NCBI GenBank assembly: GCA_029558835.1
Contig: JAKQDH010000124.1
Coordinates: 1-64,000 of the forward strand
Reading direction: 5' to 3'
Length of the DNA stretch: 64,000 nt
DNA from: Planctomycetota bacterium
GTDB lineage: Bacteria > Planctomycetota > Phycisphaerae > UBA1845
Made by a program: the position numbers and the translations under genes. The notes beneath the pieces are model-generated. The model ran no database searches, was not told the origin of the DNA, and saw nothing but the letters and a program-made list of their open reading frames with translations. Below, one piece after another: positions 45,440 through 54,601 of the stretch; the stretch's first letter is position 1, and each line of letters begins with the position of its first letter.

Positions 45440-45937
45440 ATGCCTCAGTACGGCGGTGAACCTGTGGACGACTTCGAACGTTTCGGGGAGCCCGCCCCGG
45501 CCACTAGCCACCTGGACACACCTGAGGACGACTTCGAGACCGAGCGGCGCTATCGCCGCGCGACGATGGAGATCATGGTCACCGCCGGTTGCGGGCTGGG
45601 GGTTGTCTACTTCGGCCTGTTTGCCGCCCTCGACGCGTCGATCAGGGCCGCCGAGGAGTTCGTTCGCACCGGGTCCCTGCGGCAAGTCCTGGCTCCCTAC
45701 GTGCTCTTCGGTTTGCTCGCCCCGTTGCTGGGCTGGGCAATCGGTTGGCTCGGCGACAGGCGTGGCGCGCAGACCCTGTTGCCGGCGAGCATGGGCTGCG
45801 CTCTGGCCGCGCTGGTCGGTTTCGCGCTGAGCTTTACGGTTTTCCATCCGCTGCCGGCGTCGGCGAAATACGTCTTCCTCGGCGTGTTGGTGCTGATGGT
45901 GGCAGCCGCCGCTTTTCGGGACAACCTGACGCAGTGA
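45440..45937 (+). CDS. Small integral membrane protein, unknown
   Basis: 165 residues from ATG 45440. An acidic cytoplasmic N-terminus of about 40 residues is followed by four hydrophobic segments (near 44-63, 83-104, 115-137, 141-159). No conserved catalytic motif is visible. It lies 33 nt after hutU but across a heptamer array. It is bracketed by inverted CGATTGT arrays at 45406 and 46117. Confidence 0.7.
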   Translation: MPQYGGEPVDDFERFGEPAPATSHLDTPEDDFETERRYRRATMEIMVTAGCGLGVVYFGLFAALDASIRAAEEFVRTGSLRQVLAPYVLFGLLAPLLGWAIGWLGDRRGAQTLLPASMGCALAALVGFALSFTVFHPLPASAKYVFLGVLVLMVAAAAFRDNLTQ

Positions 45938-46248
45938 GCATGGCCTGGAGGCGGTCGGCGAGGAACGCGCCGAATCACCCGAGGCCGCGGTCACCGGGCC
46001 TGCGTGCGGAGGCCTCGTCCACGTACGGCAACGTCCGGTACCCACCGAGGCCCCTTGGTGAGGCGGCGTGGGGATGGTGTTCGCGCCACTCCCCCTCCAC
46101 CGCCCGTGGCAAGCCACAATCGACAATCGATACTGCGTTTCTCCGCTGCCCGTCGGGCCGCCGGGCTTGAACGCACCCGGCGGTTTGCGATACACTGGCG
46201 GCGTGGGACCGTGGGGCCGAACCGGGGCCTTTCTCTGGGGGATTTGCC
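45938..46248. other. Intergenic region with inverted heptamers
   Basis: 311 nt with no gene I can support. CAATCGACAATCGA at 46117-46130 is the inverted complement of the heptamer type at 43574 and 45406. The rest is GC-rich. Confidence 0.5.
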
Positions 46249-48405
46249 ATGAAGACGTTGGCGTTGACTGTGATCGCGGCGGGGACGGGTCTGCTCGTCG
46301 TGGCGTGCGCGCATCGGGGTGGCACAGGGGTTTCCCTTACACCCCAGGCACGCCCGGCGGCTCCCGCACCGGCGGAGCTGCCCTATCGGGAGCAGCGTCT
46401 CCGTGAAGCTCTGGCCGGGTTGACGTTTGAGGCGGGGCTGGTGGGCATTGACGCGGAGGCTGCCGACCAGCTTGGCCTGCCGGGACGTGGCGACGCTGCC
46501 TGGGCGGCAGGTCGGGTGGAGGCCGGCACGGAACTGCTGGCTGCCAATGACATCGTCGGGGCGTTGGGAGCGTACCGCGACGCGATCGTGGCGGCTCCCG
46601 ACCTTGCCGCCGCGTATCTGGGTCTGGGGCGGGCGTTGTTCTACAAAGGCAAGACCGAGTACGCCTTCGCGGCGGCGCGCACGACCTTGCAGCTTGATCC
46701 ACAACACGTTGAGGCCGGCGTGCTGCTGGGCATTCTGTTTGACTCTACCGCGCGCTGGGACGAGGCCGTCGCCCAGTACCAGCGTGTGCTCGAGATCGAC
46801 CCCCGGAACGAGTACGCGCACGTGCGTCTGCCGGTGGTGTACTACTTCACGGGTGACCCGCCCGCGGCCCGCGCAGCCGTGGCGGCCGCCGCAGCCGCCG
46901 GGTATGAGACGCCGCCGCAGTTGCCGGCCTTGCTCGCCGACCAGCCGGTGGAGCCGCCACCTTCGCAGCCGCCGAGTCGCGGTGTGGGCATCCACATCGG
47001 GCCGCAGGTACGCGTGGACGTTGCCGGAGGCGCGTTTGCGTCCAACGAGACAACCATGTCGAGTTCGGAGGCCAATCCCTCTCACATGGTCGGCGCCTGG
47101 AACGACTGGCGCAATTCGACGACCACTGAGATCATCCGCGTCGGGTTGGCCTTGAGTACAAACGGGGGGCAGAGTTGGACCGACTACCTCATCCGCCCAC
47201 CGGTGGCGTATCAATCCAGCGTCGAAGGGGACCCCATGACCTGTTACGACAACCGCACGGGCGACATGTGGGTCGGGGGGATTTCGTTCGCCAGCAACGG
47301 GGGGATCTACGTGGCGCGCAAGCCCGCGGCCCAGGAGAGTTTCAACCCAGCGGTGATGGCCCGCGTCAGCAGCTCGGCGGACAAGGGGTGGATGGCGGCC
47401 GGGCCCGACCCGACCAGCCCGCACCTGACCCGGGTGTACATCGCGTACAACCAGGGTGTCCTGCGTTCGACGGACATGGGCGCGACGTGGTCGGCACCGG
47501 TGAGCCTGGGCAGCGGGCTGGGCTTGCTCCCCCGCGTGGGACCCCAGGGGCAGGTGTACGTGTGCTACTGGGACTACACCAACGGCATCTGGATTCGCAA
47601 GAGCACCAACGGCGGTGTATCGTTTCTGGGGGCTGTACGGGTGGCCACGCGTTTGGATTACTGGCCCGTCCAGGATGGTTCGCGCTTTCCGGGCTGGTTC
47701 CGGGTGCCGGCGCTGGCCTCGCTCGCCGTCAACCCCGTCAACGGACATCTGTATTGCGTCTACTTCGACACGACGTCCGTCGTCCTCAACCAGTACAACG
47801 TGAATCTGTATTTCACCCGCTCGGTGGACGAGGGCACCACCTGGTCCACGCCGTTGGTCATCAACGGCGACGGCTTTCCGCCGGGCGACCAGTTCTTCCC
47901 CTGGATCGAGGTGGACCGCGATGGAGTGCTGCACGTGCTGTTCTACGACACCCGGCGCAATCCCACCGCGGACGACACCGAGCACGGCTACTTCGACGCG
48001 TACTACAGCACCAGCAGCAACGACGGCAACACGTGGACCGAGTACCGGCTGACGCCCAACATGTTCGATAGCTACTACGACGGCCTGGATCGTCCCGGTT
48101 CACAGTTCCTGGGCGATTACAACGGGCTGGGCCTGGCGGGCAAGAAGGTGTATCCGTGCTACCTTTCGACACAGAACGGCAACTCGGACATTTTCGTCAA
48201 TGTCATTGCCCGGGTGGGGAATGGTGACTTCGACAGTGACGGCGACGTCGATCTGGCCGATTTCGCGCAGTTCCAGACGTGCTTCACGGCCGCCCCGGCC
48301 GCCGGCCCGTTGCCCACCGCGTGCGACGCCGCCGACTTTGACGCCGACGACACCGTGGACGTGAACGACTACGCGGAGTTTGAGGACGTCTTCACGGGTC
48401 CGTGA
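46249..48405 (+). CDS. Lipoprotein with TPR, BNR/sialidase-like and dockerin-like domains
   Basis: 718 residues. A lipoprotein signal ends LLVVAC at C20, so the protein is probably lipid-anchored and outside the cytoplasm. TPR repeats lie near 85-200 (AAYLGLGRALFYKGKTEYAF, WDEAVAQYQRVLEIDPRNEY). A Pro-rich hinge (about 228-245) leads to a beta-propeller-like region with at least five Asp-box/BNR motifs (STNGGQSWT, STDMGATWS, STNGGVSF, SVDEGTTWS, SSNDGNTWT). The last 65 residues are a Ca-binding dockerin-like pair (DFDSDGDVDLADF, DFDADDTVDVNDY). Catalytic sialidase residues are not evident. It probably binds or processes extracellular glycans or proteins. Confidence 0.88.
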   Translation: MKTLALTVIAAGTGLLVVACAHRGGTGVSLTPQARPAAPAPAELPYREQRLREALAGLTFEAGLVGIDAEAADQLGLPGRGDAAWAAGRVEAGTELLAANDIVGALGAYRDAIVAAPDLAAAYLGLGRALFYKGKTEYAFAAARTTLQLDPQHVEAGVLLGILFDSTARWDEAVAQYQRVLEIDPRNEYAHVRLPVVYYFTGDPPAARAAVAAAAAAGYETPPQLPALLADQPVEPPPSQPPSRGVGIHIGPQVRVDVAGGAFASNETTMSSSEANPSHMVGAWNDWRNSTTTEIIRVGLALSTNGGQSWTDYLIRPPVAYQSSVEGDPMTCYDNRTGDMWVGGISFASNGGIYVARKPAAQESFNPAVMARVSSSADKGWMAAGPDPTSPHLTRVYIAYNQGVLRSTDMGATWSAPVSLGSGLGLLPRVGPQGQVYVCYWDYTNGIWIRKSTNGGVSFLGAVRVATRLDYWPVQDGSRFPGWFRVPALASLAVNPVNGHLYCVYFDTTSVVLNQYNVNLYFTRSVDEGTTWSTPLVINGDGFPPGDQFFPWIEVDRDGVLHVLFYDTRRNPTADDTEHGYFDAYYSTSSNDGNTWTEYRLTPNMFDSYYDGLDRPGSQFLGDYNGLGLAGKKVYPCYLSTQNGNSDIFVNVIARVGNGDFDSDGDVDLADFAQFQTCFTAAPAAGPLPTACDAADFDADDTVDVNDYAEFEDVFTGP

Positions 48406-48491
48406 GCACGCTGCCGAAGTCGCTCATCAACAAGGGGAAGGGGAGCCGGGTGCCGTCCACGGGTGACGGCGGGGGCGATGTCTGAGAACAC

Positions 48492-49433
48492 GTGAACATG
48501 ACTCCTGACTCCCGCGCGCCGGCTGCGTCTCGTTCGCGCTCTGCGGGCGTGGCGGCGCTGCTCATCTGCGCCGTCCTGTGGAGCCTGAACGGGCCGCTGA
48601 TCAAGCTGCTCACGCTCCAGGACGGCGGCGTGCCGGGCGTGACGATCGCCTGCTATCGTTCGCTGCTGGGCGGTTTGCTCTTCACGCCGTTCGCGTTGCG
48701 CCACCTGGGTACGTTGCGGTGCACCGAGGTCGGCTGGTCGATCGGCTCCGTGGCGAGCTTCACGCTGATGACCGCGTGCTTCGTCATCGCCACGACGCAG
48801 ACCGCGGCCGCCAATGTCATCATCCTGCAGTACACCTCGCCGCTCTGGGTGTTCCTGCTCTCGCCGCTGCTCTTGCGCGAGAAACCCGGCTGGACCGAAG
48901 GGCTGGTGTTGTCGCTGGCGATGGCGGGAGTGGCCGTCATCTTCGTCGGCGGTGATCCATCCGGCACGCCTGCCCTCTTCGTCGCACTGGCGAGCGGGTT
49001 CGGCTATGGTACGCTGACGGTGATGCTGCGCGGCCTGCGGGCGGTGAATCCGACCGTCGTGACCTGGCTGAACTGCATGGGCTCGGGCGTGTTGCTCGTA
49101 CCAGCGGTGATGTGGTGGGGTGTCTTTCAGTTGACGCCAGCGCAGTGGGGGCTGGTAATACTCCTGAGCGTCGTACAGTTCGCGCTGCCTTACGTGCTGT
49201 TCTCCTGGGCGTTGCAGCGTGTGGAGGCGCACCGGGCGGCCCTGATCGTGCTGCTGGAGACGGTGCTGAACCCGCTGTGGACGTATTTGCTGGTACGCGA
49301 GGCGGTGCCGTCGGCGACGCTGGTGGGCGGTCCGCTCATTCTGCTCAGCGTGGCCGGCTGGGTCCTGCTCACCTGGCGCCGCGAGGCCCGCTCCGCGCGC
49401 CGCGAAGCCCGCTGCGTTCAGAAGGACGCCTGA
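48492..49433 (+). CDS. EamA/DMT-family transporter
   Basis: 313 residues with ten predicted membrane segments in two EamA repeats (AALLICAVLWSLNGPLIKLL ... and GFGYGTLTVMLRGLRAVNP ...). This is the drug/metabolite transporter superfamily, exporting amino acids or other small metabolites; the substrate is unknown. The start is GTG 48492 or ATG 48498. The C-terminus is basic. A hairpin at 49442 follows the stop by 8 nt. Confidence 0.9.
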   Translation: MNMTPDSRAPAASRSRSAGVAALLICAVLWSLNGPLIKLLTLQDGGVPGVTIACYRSLLGGLLFTPFALRHLGTLRCTEVGWSIGSVASFTLMTACFVIATTQTAAANVIILQYTSPLWVFLLSPLLLREKPGWTEGLVLSLAMAGVAVIFVGGDPSGTPALFVALASGFGYGTLTVMLRGLRAVNPTVVTWLNCMGSGVLLVPAVMWWGVFQLTPAQWGLVILLSVVQFALPYVLFSWALQRVEAHRAALIVLLETVLNPLWTYLLVREAVPSATLVGGPLILLSVAGWVLLTWRREARSARREARCVQKDA

Positions 49434-49441
49434 CGAAACCT

Positions 49442-49461
49442 CTCTCCCTCGTGGGGGAGAG
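49442..49461. terminator. Terminator-like hairpin after the EamA gene
   Basis: CTCTCCC pairs with GGGAGAG across a 6-nt loop, 8 nt after the EamA stop. A G-rich run, not a U-tract, follows. Similar CTCTCCC/GGGGAGAGG sequences are widespread in intergenic DNA of many bacteria. Confidence 0.45.
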
Positions 49462-49587
49462 GGTAGGGTGAGGGGGGATGATGCGCCGATCCAATGCTCT
49501 GGCCACGCTCTCACGGACGCGCAGCGCGGTTCTGTCAAAAACTCCGCTGAATAGGTTCGCACAATACGGAAACCGACAGCGAGGCCA

Positions 49588-49687
49588 GGGTGGCATGGCC
49601 AAGCGCAGCGCCGCCATGCGCTCGCACGTGCCCAATACTCCCGCCCGTAGCAGCATGCCGGCGCCTTCGGCTTGGGCATGGCACCCC
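49588..49687. repeat. R1 palindromic repeat, copy f
   Basis: From GGGTGGCATGGCCAAGCGC to CGGCTTGGGCATGGCACCC. It lies between the convergent EamA and glycosyltransferase genes. Its layout is closest to copy a at 325. Confidence 0.75.
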
Positions 49688-49748
49688 CCTTTCCCATTGG
49701 CGTGGTCCAATGGAGTGGCAAGGCCCCGGCCGCGGCGCGTCTTCGCGT

Positions 49749-51512
49749 TCACTCCTCCAATCGCAGAGGCCGCAAGCGCAGACTGACGAAGTCGAGGTTG
49801 CCGTCGGCAAGGAGCTGGTCTTCAACGTCCAGCGGCAGCCGGGGATCTACCGCGTCCACCCAGAGCGCCGCTCGATACCCCGCCCGGTAGGCCGGCTCCA
49901 GCAGGGCATCCAACGATCCCCCCGGCGGCAACAGGAAAACGCTCTTGGTGTAGAAGGAGTGGCACAACTCCGCAGCCACAAACCACGTGTGCGTCAGGAC
50001 GATGCTCTCGGGCCGGGCGGCAACCACACTATTGACATGGGCGTCGAACCGCTGGCGCAGGTAGAGCAACCGTAACGAGTGCCATTGCGCTCCTACCGAC
50101 ACCATCACCACGCCCGCCAGCAGGAGCGTCACGACGCGTAGCCGTCGCCCGTCGTTCCGCCACCACCCTTCCAGCAACACACCCGCCGGCGCCGCCAGCA
50201 AGGGACAGAGAGGCAACAGGAATCGGCAGCCCCAGTGGATCCCCGTTCCGCCCATCCCCACGTCCGGGACCACAAAAACATAGACGAGGGGGAAGATCAG
50301 CGCGAGGAGGCCCAGGATGTGACCGGCCGATTCCATGTTGCCCTCGCCGTCTCCACTCGGAGTGTGCGTCACCGCGAGCGACAGGCGCGGCAATCCCAGA
50401 ATCAGCACCGGCGCGGCCGCAAACAGGCTGTTGGCGTGCAGCAGGTACCACACCGGGCGCTCCGCCGTCAGGTACCCGCAGCAAACGACCACGCCGGCCG
50501 CCAGCCCGAGACCTGCTATGCCGGCAAGCCCGGCCGCCAGATGGGGCCGCCGCAATATGGGACGCCAGACGAGACACACCAGAAACGGCGCACACATTAG
50601 GAAAGAAACCGTCGCGTACTCATGACTGTTAATAAGGACCGCCCGGAGTACCTCCCAGCGTTCGAGCCAATAGGCACCGAATCCCCCCGCCAGCGGCGCA
50701 TACAGACCGAAGTGGTGCCCCAAGGGTGTTCGTATGGCCACGGCCTGAAACCACCACCAGGGAACCAGCACCACCACCGCGCCGAGTGCAAACAGCGCCA
50801 GCCCCCCCCACCGCTTTGCCCGGACGGCCAGCATGATCCCCAGCACGACCGCGAAGACATACTGTTCGTCCCGGAAGTACACGGCCAGCCCCGCCAGTAT
50901 CCCCGCGGCAAGCAGGTAGAGCGGACGACGCAACGTCAGGTACTGGACACCTGCCCACACGCTCCAGACGGCCAGACACGCGGCCGGGGTGTGCTCCCAG
51001 AACGTAAGACTGTAGAACCACATCGGCGTGGCGAAGGCCGTGATGAGTACGGCCACTGTCTTGCCGAGGTTGCCTGAGCCAAGCAGCCCGGCCAGGCCCC
51101 ACACCGCCGGTAGAATCAGCAAGCCCCCAAGCAAGGGTATAACGTACAGCCCCCACCAGCCGAGCACGCGATACGGCACCGACGCAAGCATCGCGAACAC
51201 CGGCGAATACCGACTGTATAGTTTCCCGTCCACCACGTATCCGAACGGCTTCGGCAGAGGCTGATATGTATATTCCGGGTCCAGCGTTCGCCCCGGCCAG
51301 GGCACCGAAAAATCACGGTAGTGCGTGCGGAGCAGCCCCTCCATCTGAATGAACTTACAACCGTTATCAATGGTCCAGAAGCCGTCGCGAGGCAGGACCG
51401 CCAGGGTCGCCAGGTACACCGCCGCCACGATGCCCACTACCGGCAACCAGGCCCAGCGCCCCCGTCCTGGTCCGGCACCGGTACCTGCGTCGGCTGGATC
51501 CGTACCCGTCAT
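49749..51512 (-). CDS. Polytopic membrane protein, GT-C glycosyltransferase-like
   Basis: 587 residues with about 11-12 membrane segments. After the first segment a periplasmic loop carries DGFWTIDNGCKFIQME, the position where GT-C enzymes keep acidic catalytic residues, and VDGKLYSRYSPVFAML follows. This resembles PMT/ArnT-type lipid-linked sugar transferases, but no family motif is decisive. It overlaps the upstream hydrolase gene by 4 nt (51509-51512), so the two are translationally coupled. Confidence 0.8.
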   Translation of the reverse strand: MTGTDPADAGTGAGPGRGRWAWLPVVGIVAAVYLATLAVLPRDGFWTIDNGCKFIQMEGLLRTHYRDFSVPWPGRTLDPEYTYQPLPKPFGYVVDGKLYSRYSPVFAMLASVPYRVLGWWGLYVIPLLGGLLILPAVWGLAGLLGSGNLGKTVAVLITAFATPMWFYSLTFWEHTPAACLAVWSVWAGVQYLTLRRPLYLLAAGILAGLAVYFRDEQYVFAVVLGIMLAVRAKRWGGLALFALGAVVVLVPWWWFQAVAIRTPLGHHFGLYAPLAGGFGAYWLERWEVLRAVLINSHEYATVSFLMCAPFLVCLVWRPILRRPHLAAGLAGIAGLGLAAGVVVCCGYLTAERPVWYLLHANSLFAAAPVLILGLPRLSLAVTHTPSGDGEGNMESAGHILGLLALIFPLVYVFVVPDVGMGGTGIHWGCRFLLPLCPLLAAPAGVLLEGWWRNDGRRLRVVTLLLAGVVMVSVGAQWHSLRLLYLRQRFDAHVNSVVAARPESIVLTHTWFVAAELCHSFYTKSVFLLPPGGSLDALLEPAYRAGYRAALWVDAVDPRLPLDVEDQLLADGNLDFVSLRLRPLRLEE

Positions 51513-52405
51513 AGAGGTGCCGGCTCGCCTGCTGTGAGCACAACGTCGCGCGCAGGAGCAGCGTGGTTGACCGCGAAGCCGACCAGGTCATCGAAGAACT
51601 GCGCCGCCTCGGCCGTAAACTCCAACCCGTGCCGCGCGCCTTCATACGTGGTGATGCGGCAGTGCGGCCACTGCAAATCCCGCACCAACGCCGCCGTCTG
51701 ATCGTTGTGAATGATGTGCTCCTCACCCGCCAGCATCAGGTGGATGGGGACCGGCCTGCTCCGCGCCAGCTTGACCGCCAGCTTGTCCAGGCGCCGCGAG
51801 GCGAGGTAGAACGAGGCCGTCGCCTGCCGTAGCGTCAACTCGTCGTCGCGGATCCACTGCTGCCAGTGGGTGTTCGTCGTGAAGAGCTCCGGCTCATTGA
51901 GGGGAATGTCGATCAACTTCAGCGGCTCGTAGAGCATGGCGAAGCCGATCGCCCACCGCTGCGAGCCCGAGGCGGCCATCACCGGAAACAGCCCCGGCGT
52001 CACCAGCGACAGCCCCGTTACGCCGGCCGGATCGGCCACGTACGCCGCTACCGCCAGCTTCCCGCCCCAGCTCACGCCGACGACGTGGAAGCTGCTGCAT
52101 CCCGACCGGCGCAGCAGCTCGTCGCGCGCCGCCAAGGCATCCCCGACAAGCTGTTCCGCTGACTCGGCATGTCCTCGCTGCTCGCGGTTACGGCCACAGC
52201 CCCGCCGGTCCACCTGGAGCACCGCCAGCCCCGCCCGCCACAGCCGCCGCGCCGACCCCTCGAACCAGCCGCAATGCGACTGAATCCCGGGCAGATACAG
52301 CACCGCGCCCCGCGGGGCGTCCACGCCCCAGTACCGCCCATACGCCCGGTACCCGTCCGGCAGCACAACCTCGAGCTCCTCATAAGGCAGCATGCCCGGC
52401 ATCAT
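51509..52405 (-). CDS. Alpha/beta hydrolase
   Basis: About 298 residues. The hydrolase fold shows the oxyanion strand GAVLYLPGIQSHCGWF, the nucleophile elbow GVSWGG (G-x-S-x-G), an acid near LMLAGEEHIIHND, and the catalytic His in YEGARHGLEFT. It resembles monoglyceride lipase/lysophospholipase-type enzymes. Start at 52405; ATGs at 52402 and 52393 are also possible. It is the first gene of a two-gene unit with the GT-C-like protein, which suggests a lipid-linked substrate, though that is inference. Confidence 0.88.
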   Translation of the reverse strand: MMPGMLPYEELEVVLPDGYRAYGRYWGVDAPRGAVLYLPGIQSHCGWFEGSARRLWRAGLAVLQVDRRGCGRNREQRGHAESAEQLVGDALAARDELLRRSGCSSFHVVGVSWGGKLAVAAYVADPAGVTGLSLVTPGLFPVMAASGSQRWAIGFAMLYEPLKLIDIPLNEPELFTTNTHWQQWIRDDELTLRQATASFYLASRRLDKLAVKLARSRPVPIHLMLAGEEHIIHNDQTAALVRDLQWPHCRITTYEGARHGLEFTAEAAQFFDDLVGFAVNHAAPARDVVLTAGEPAPL

Positions 52406-52714
52406 ACCGTGGCTGATACCACCCGGAAACCAGAAGCGCAAGCCCCTGTCGCGGCCGCCCGTGACCGACGTGGGAGTTCGCGGCTCTGCCGAGGACTACG
52501 TCGCCGACGGGGGGGGCGACGCTACAGGACGCCCGCGCCGCGCGTCTGGACGCACCCCCCTACCGGTTTCCGCTCCCGCGGTTCCGCTCACCTTGAAACG
52601 ACCCCGGTTCCACGCGATATTCTCACCCGTGATGACGCTACGGCGACCGGCAGGCTCGCCCCGCCGGCGGCATGCGCCGTGCAACGAGGTTCCGTCACTG
52701 GGTGGTTTCACGCG

Positions 52715-53524
52715 ATGAACATCGAGGCCGTTGGCAACGCATTGGCGCAGCAGTTGGAGACCGATCGGCTGCTCGGGCTGCGCTGCGTGCCACTGCCGGC
52801 GCCGATGTCTCTGCACGCCCTGTCCGGCGTGCCCACGTCGCCCCCCCAGCCCGCGCCGTCGGGTGTCCCCGCAGCAGGCAGCCGGCCGCCTCCCGTGCGT
52901 AATGCCGACCCCGAGAAGGAGACACACCTTAAGGTTCTCAACGACACGCAGGTGCGCGGCTGCACGAAATGCGGCCTGCACCAGACACGCACGCAGACGG
53001 TCTTCGGCCAGGGCAGTGCCAACGCCCGGCTGGTGTTCGTCGGCGAAGCCCCCGGGGCGGATGAAGACCGACAGGGTCTCGCGTTCGTCGGCAAGGCCGG
53101 GCAGCTCCTGACCAAGATGATCGACGCGATGAACCTGACCCGCGAGGAGGTCTACATCTGCAACGTCCTGAAGTGCCGACCGCCGGACAACCGCGAACCG
53201 CTGGCCGAGGAAATCCTCGCGTGCGGCCCGTACCTGCATGAGCAACTGGCCACCATCCAGCCGGAGCTCATCATCGCCCTCGGCGCCCCGGCCGCCAAGA
53301 CCCTGCTCCAGACGACCACGAGCATCGGCAAGCTCCGCGGCCGGTTCCACGAGTACTTTGTCTCCGGCATCCTCGGGCAGGGGCCGTCGATCCCGGTGCT
53401 GCCGACGTATCACCCGGCGTACCTCCTGCGGAACCCGGGCGAAAAAGGGAAGGCCTGGGAGGACTTGCAGAAGGCGATGGCCCGCCTCGGGCTTTCGCCC
53501 CGGGTGCGACCATCGAGAAGGTAG
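52715..53524 (+). CDS. Family 4 uracil-DNA glycosylase
   Basis: A 269-residue Fe-S uracil-DNA glycosylase that removes uracil in base excision repair. The four cluster ligands fit the type: C83-x2-C86, then C154 and C170, the same 16-residue spacing as in the Thermus enzyme. Motif A is GEAPGADED and motif B is HPAYLLRNP. Residues 30-70 are a Pro-rich linker between a short N-terminal helix and the catalytic core. The TAG stop lies inside the end of an R5 repeat copy. Confidence 0.94.
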   Translation: MNIEAVGNALAQQLETDRLLGLRCVPLPAPMSLHALSGVPTSPPQPAPSGVPAAGSRPPPVRNADPEKETHLKVLNDTQVRGCTKCGLHQTRTQTVFGQGSANARLVFVGEAPGADEDRQGLAFVGKAGQLLTKMIDAMNLTREEVYICNVLKCRPPDNREPLAEEILACGPYLHEQLATIQPELIIALGAPAAKTLLQTTTSIGKLRGRFHEYFVSGILGQGPSIPVLPTYHPAYLLRNPGEKGKAWEDLQKAMARLGLSPRVRPSRR

Positions 53525-53633
53525 CGTCGGCCGATCCCCCGCAGCGTCGGCCCCCCGTGGCCGACGTGGGGTACGCGGAACGTCCCTGCTGCTGCCACGG
53601 CCGGCGCGGACAAGGAGTACGTCAACAGGCTGC
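53519..53633. repeat. R5 repeat copy at the glycosylase 3' end
   Basis: GGTAGCGTCGGCC begins inside the stop region of the uracil-DNA glycosylase gene, GTCGGCC...GGCCGACG follows, and GTCAACAGGCTGC closes it. These match the end sequences of R5 at 141-247 and 13171. Confidence 0.6.
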
Positions 53634-53683
53634 CCAACGACCGACGACGCTGAGCCGCAGTGATCCGGGAAAGGACACGGACT

Positions 53684-54499
53684 TTGAGCATTCATCCGAC
53701 CGCAATCGTGGACTCGCACGCTGAGATCGACCCCGCCGCGGAGATCGGCCCCTACTGCGTGATCGACGCCAACGTCCGCGTGGACGCCGGCACGCGGCTG
53801 TACCACAACGTCTACCTCACCGGCTGGACGCACGTCGGCCCCCAGTGCACACTGCACCCCGGCGTCATCGTCGGCCACGAACCGCAGGACGTGAAGTACC
53901 GCAATGAGCGCACGTTCTGCCGCATCGGTAAGGGCACCATCCTCCGCGAGTACGTCACCGTTCACCGCGGCACCATGCCGGAGTCCGAGACGGTCGTCGG
54001 CGAGAGCTGCTTCCTTCTGTGCGGTGCGCACGTCGCGCACAACTGCATCGTGGGTAACTCCGTTACGATGGTGAACGGGGCCAAGCTGGCCGGGCACGTC
54101 GAAGTGGGCAACCGGGCAATGATCAGCGGCGACGTCGTCATCCACCAGTTCTGCCGCATCGGCGAATTGGTGATGCTGCAAGGCAACGCCGGTATCAGTA
54201 TGGATATCCCGCCGTTCATGCTGGCGGCTCTGGACGGGCGCGTGGCCGGCCTCAACCGCGTCGGCCTGCGTCGCGCTGGGCTTAGCCGGGAGGAGATCGC
54301 GGATATCCGCGACGCCTATCGTACGCTCTATCGCGGTGGGCTGCCGTTCCGTCAGGCCGTCGAAGCACTGGCCACCCAGGTCCGCACGGACCCCGGCCGG
54401 CGCCTGCTGAGCTTCCTGCAGGCCAACAGCCGCCGCGGCATCGCGGGCCGGCGCCGCGCCGGCCGCCCCTCCGCGTCCCCCGACGTCGACGCAGACTGA
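53684..54499 (+). CDS. lpxA: UDP-GlcNAc acyltransferase LpxA
   Basis: A 271-residue enzyme for the first step of lipid A synthesis. The left-handed beta-helix is built from hexapeptide repeats (IHPTAIVDSHAEID, IGPYCVID, VGHEPQDVKY and so on). The catalytic His is H119 in GAHVAHNCIVGN, equivalent to H125 in E. coli. Fully acyl-specific residues cannot be read off. The start is TTG 53684, eight nt after GGAAAGGA. The C-terminal tail is Arg/Ala-rich. It implies a lipopolysaccharide-bearing outer membrane. Confidence 0.95.
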   Translation: MSIHPTAIVDSHAEIDPAAEIGPYCVIDANVRVDAGTRLYHNVYLTGWTHVGPQCTLHPGVIVGHEPQDVKYRNERTFCRIGKGTILREYVTVHRGTMPESETVVGESCFLLCGAHVAHNCIVGNSVTMVNGAKLAGHVEVGNRAMISGDVVIHQFCRIGELVMLQGNAGISMDIPPFMLAALDGRVAGLNRVGLRRAGLSREEIADIRDAYRTLYRGGLPFRQAVEALATQVRTDPGRRLLSFLQANSRRGIAGRRRAGRPSASPDVDAD

Positions 54500-54505
54500 C
54501 CCCGC

Positions 54506-54601
54506 GTCCCCCACCGTGGCACGGGCATCCTGCCCGTGTCCCCCACGGTGGCACGGGCATCCTGCCCGCGTCCCCCACGGTGGCACGGGCATCCTGCCCG
54601 C
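54506..54601. repeat. Tandem repeat, 32 bp x 3
   Basis: Three 32-nt units begin at 54506, 54538 and 54570, each with GTCCCCCACNGTGGCACGGG and a GGGCATCCTGCCC hairpin core. Near-identical units follow directly after lpxA. No spacers lie between units, so it is not a CRISPR. Confidence 0.9.

Noticed and set aside
45991..47985. Long minus-strand open frame opposite the TPR-BNR lipoprotein
   Set aside because: The sense gene has a lipobox, TPR and Asp-box motifs; the antisense frame has none.
54506..54601. CRISPR-like array
   Set aside because: The 32-nt units are contiguous with no unique spacers, and no cas genes are present.
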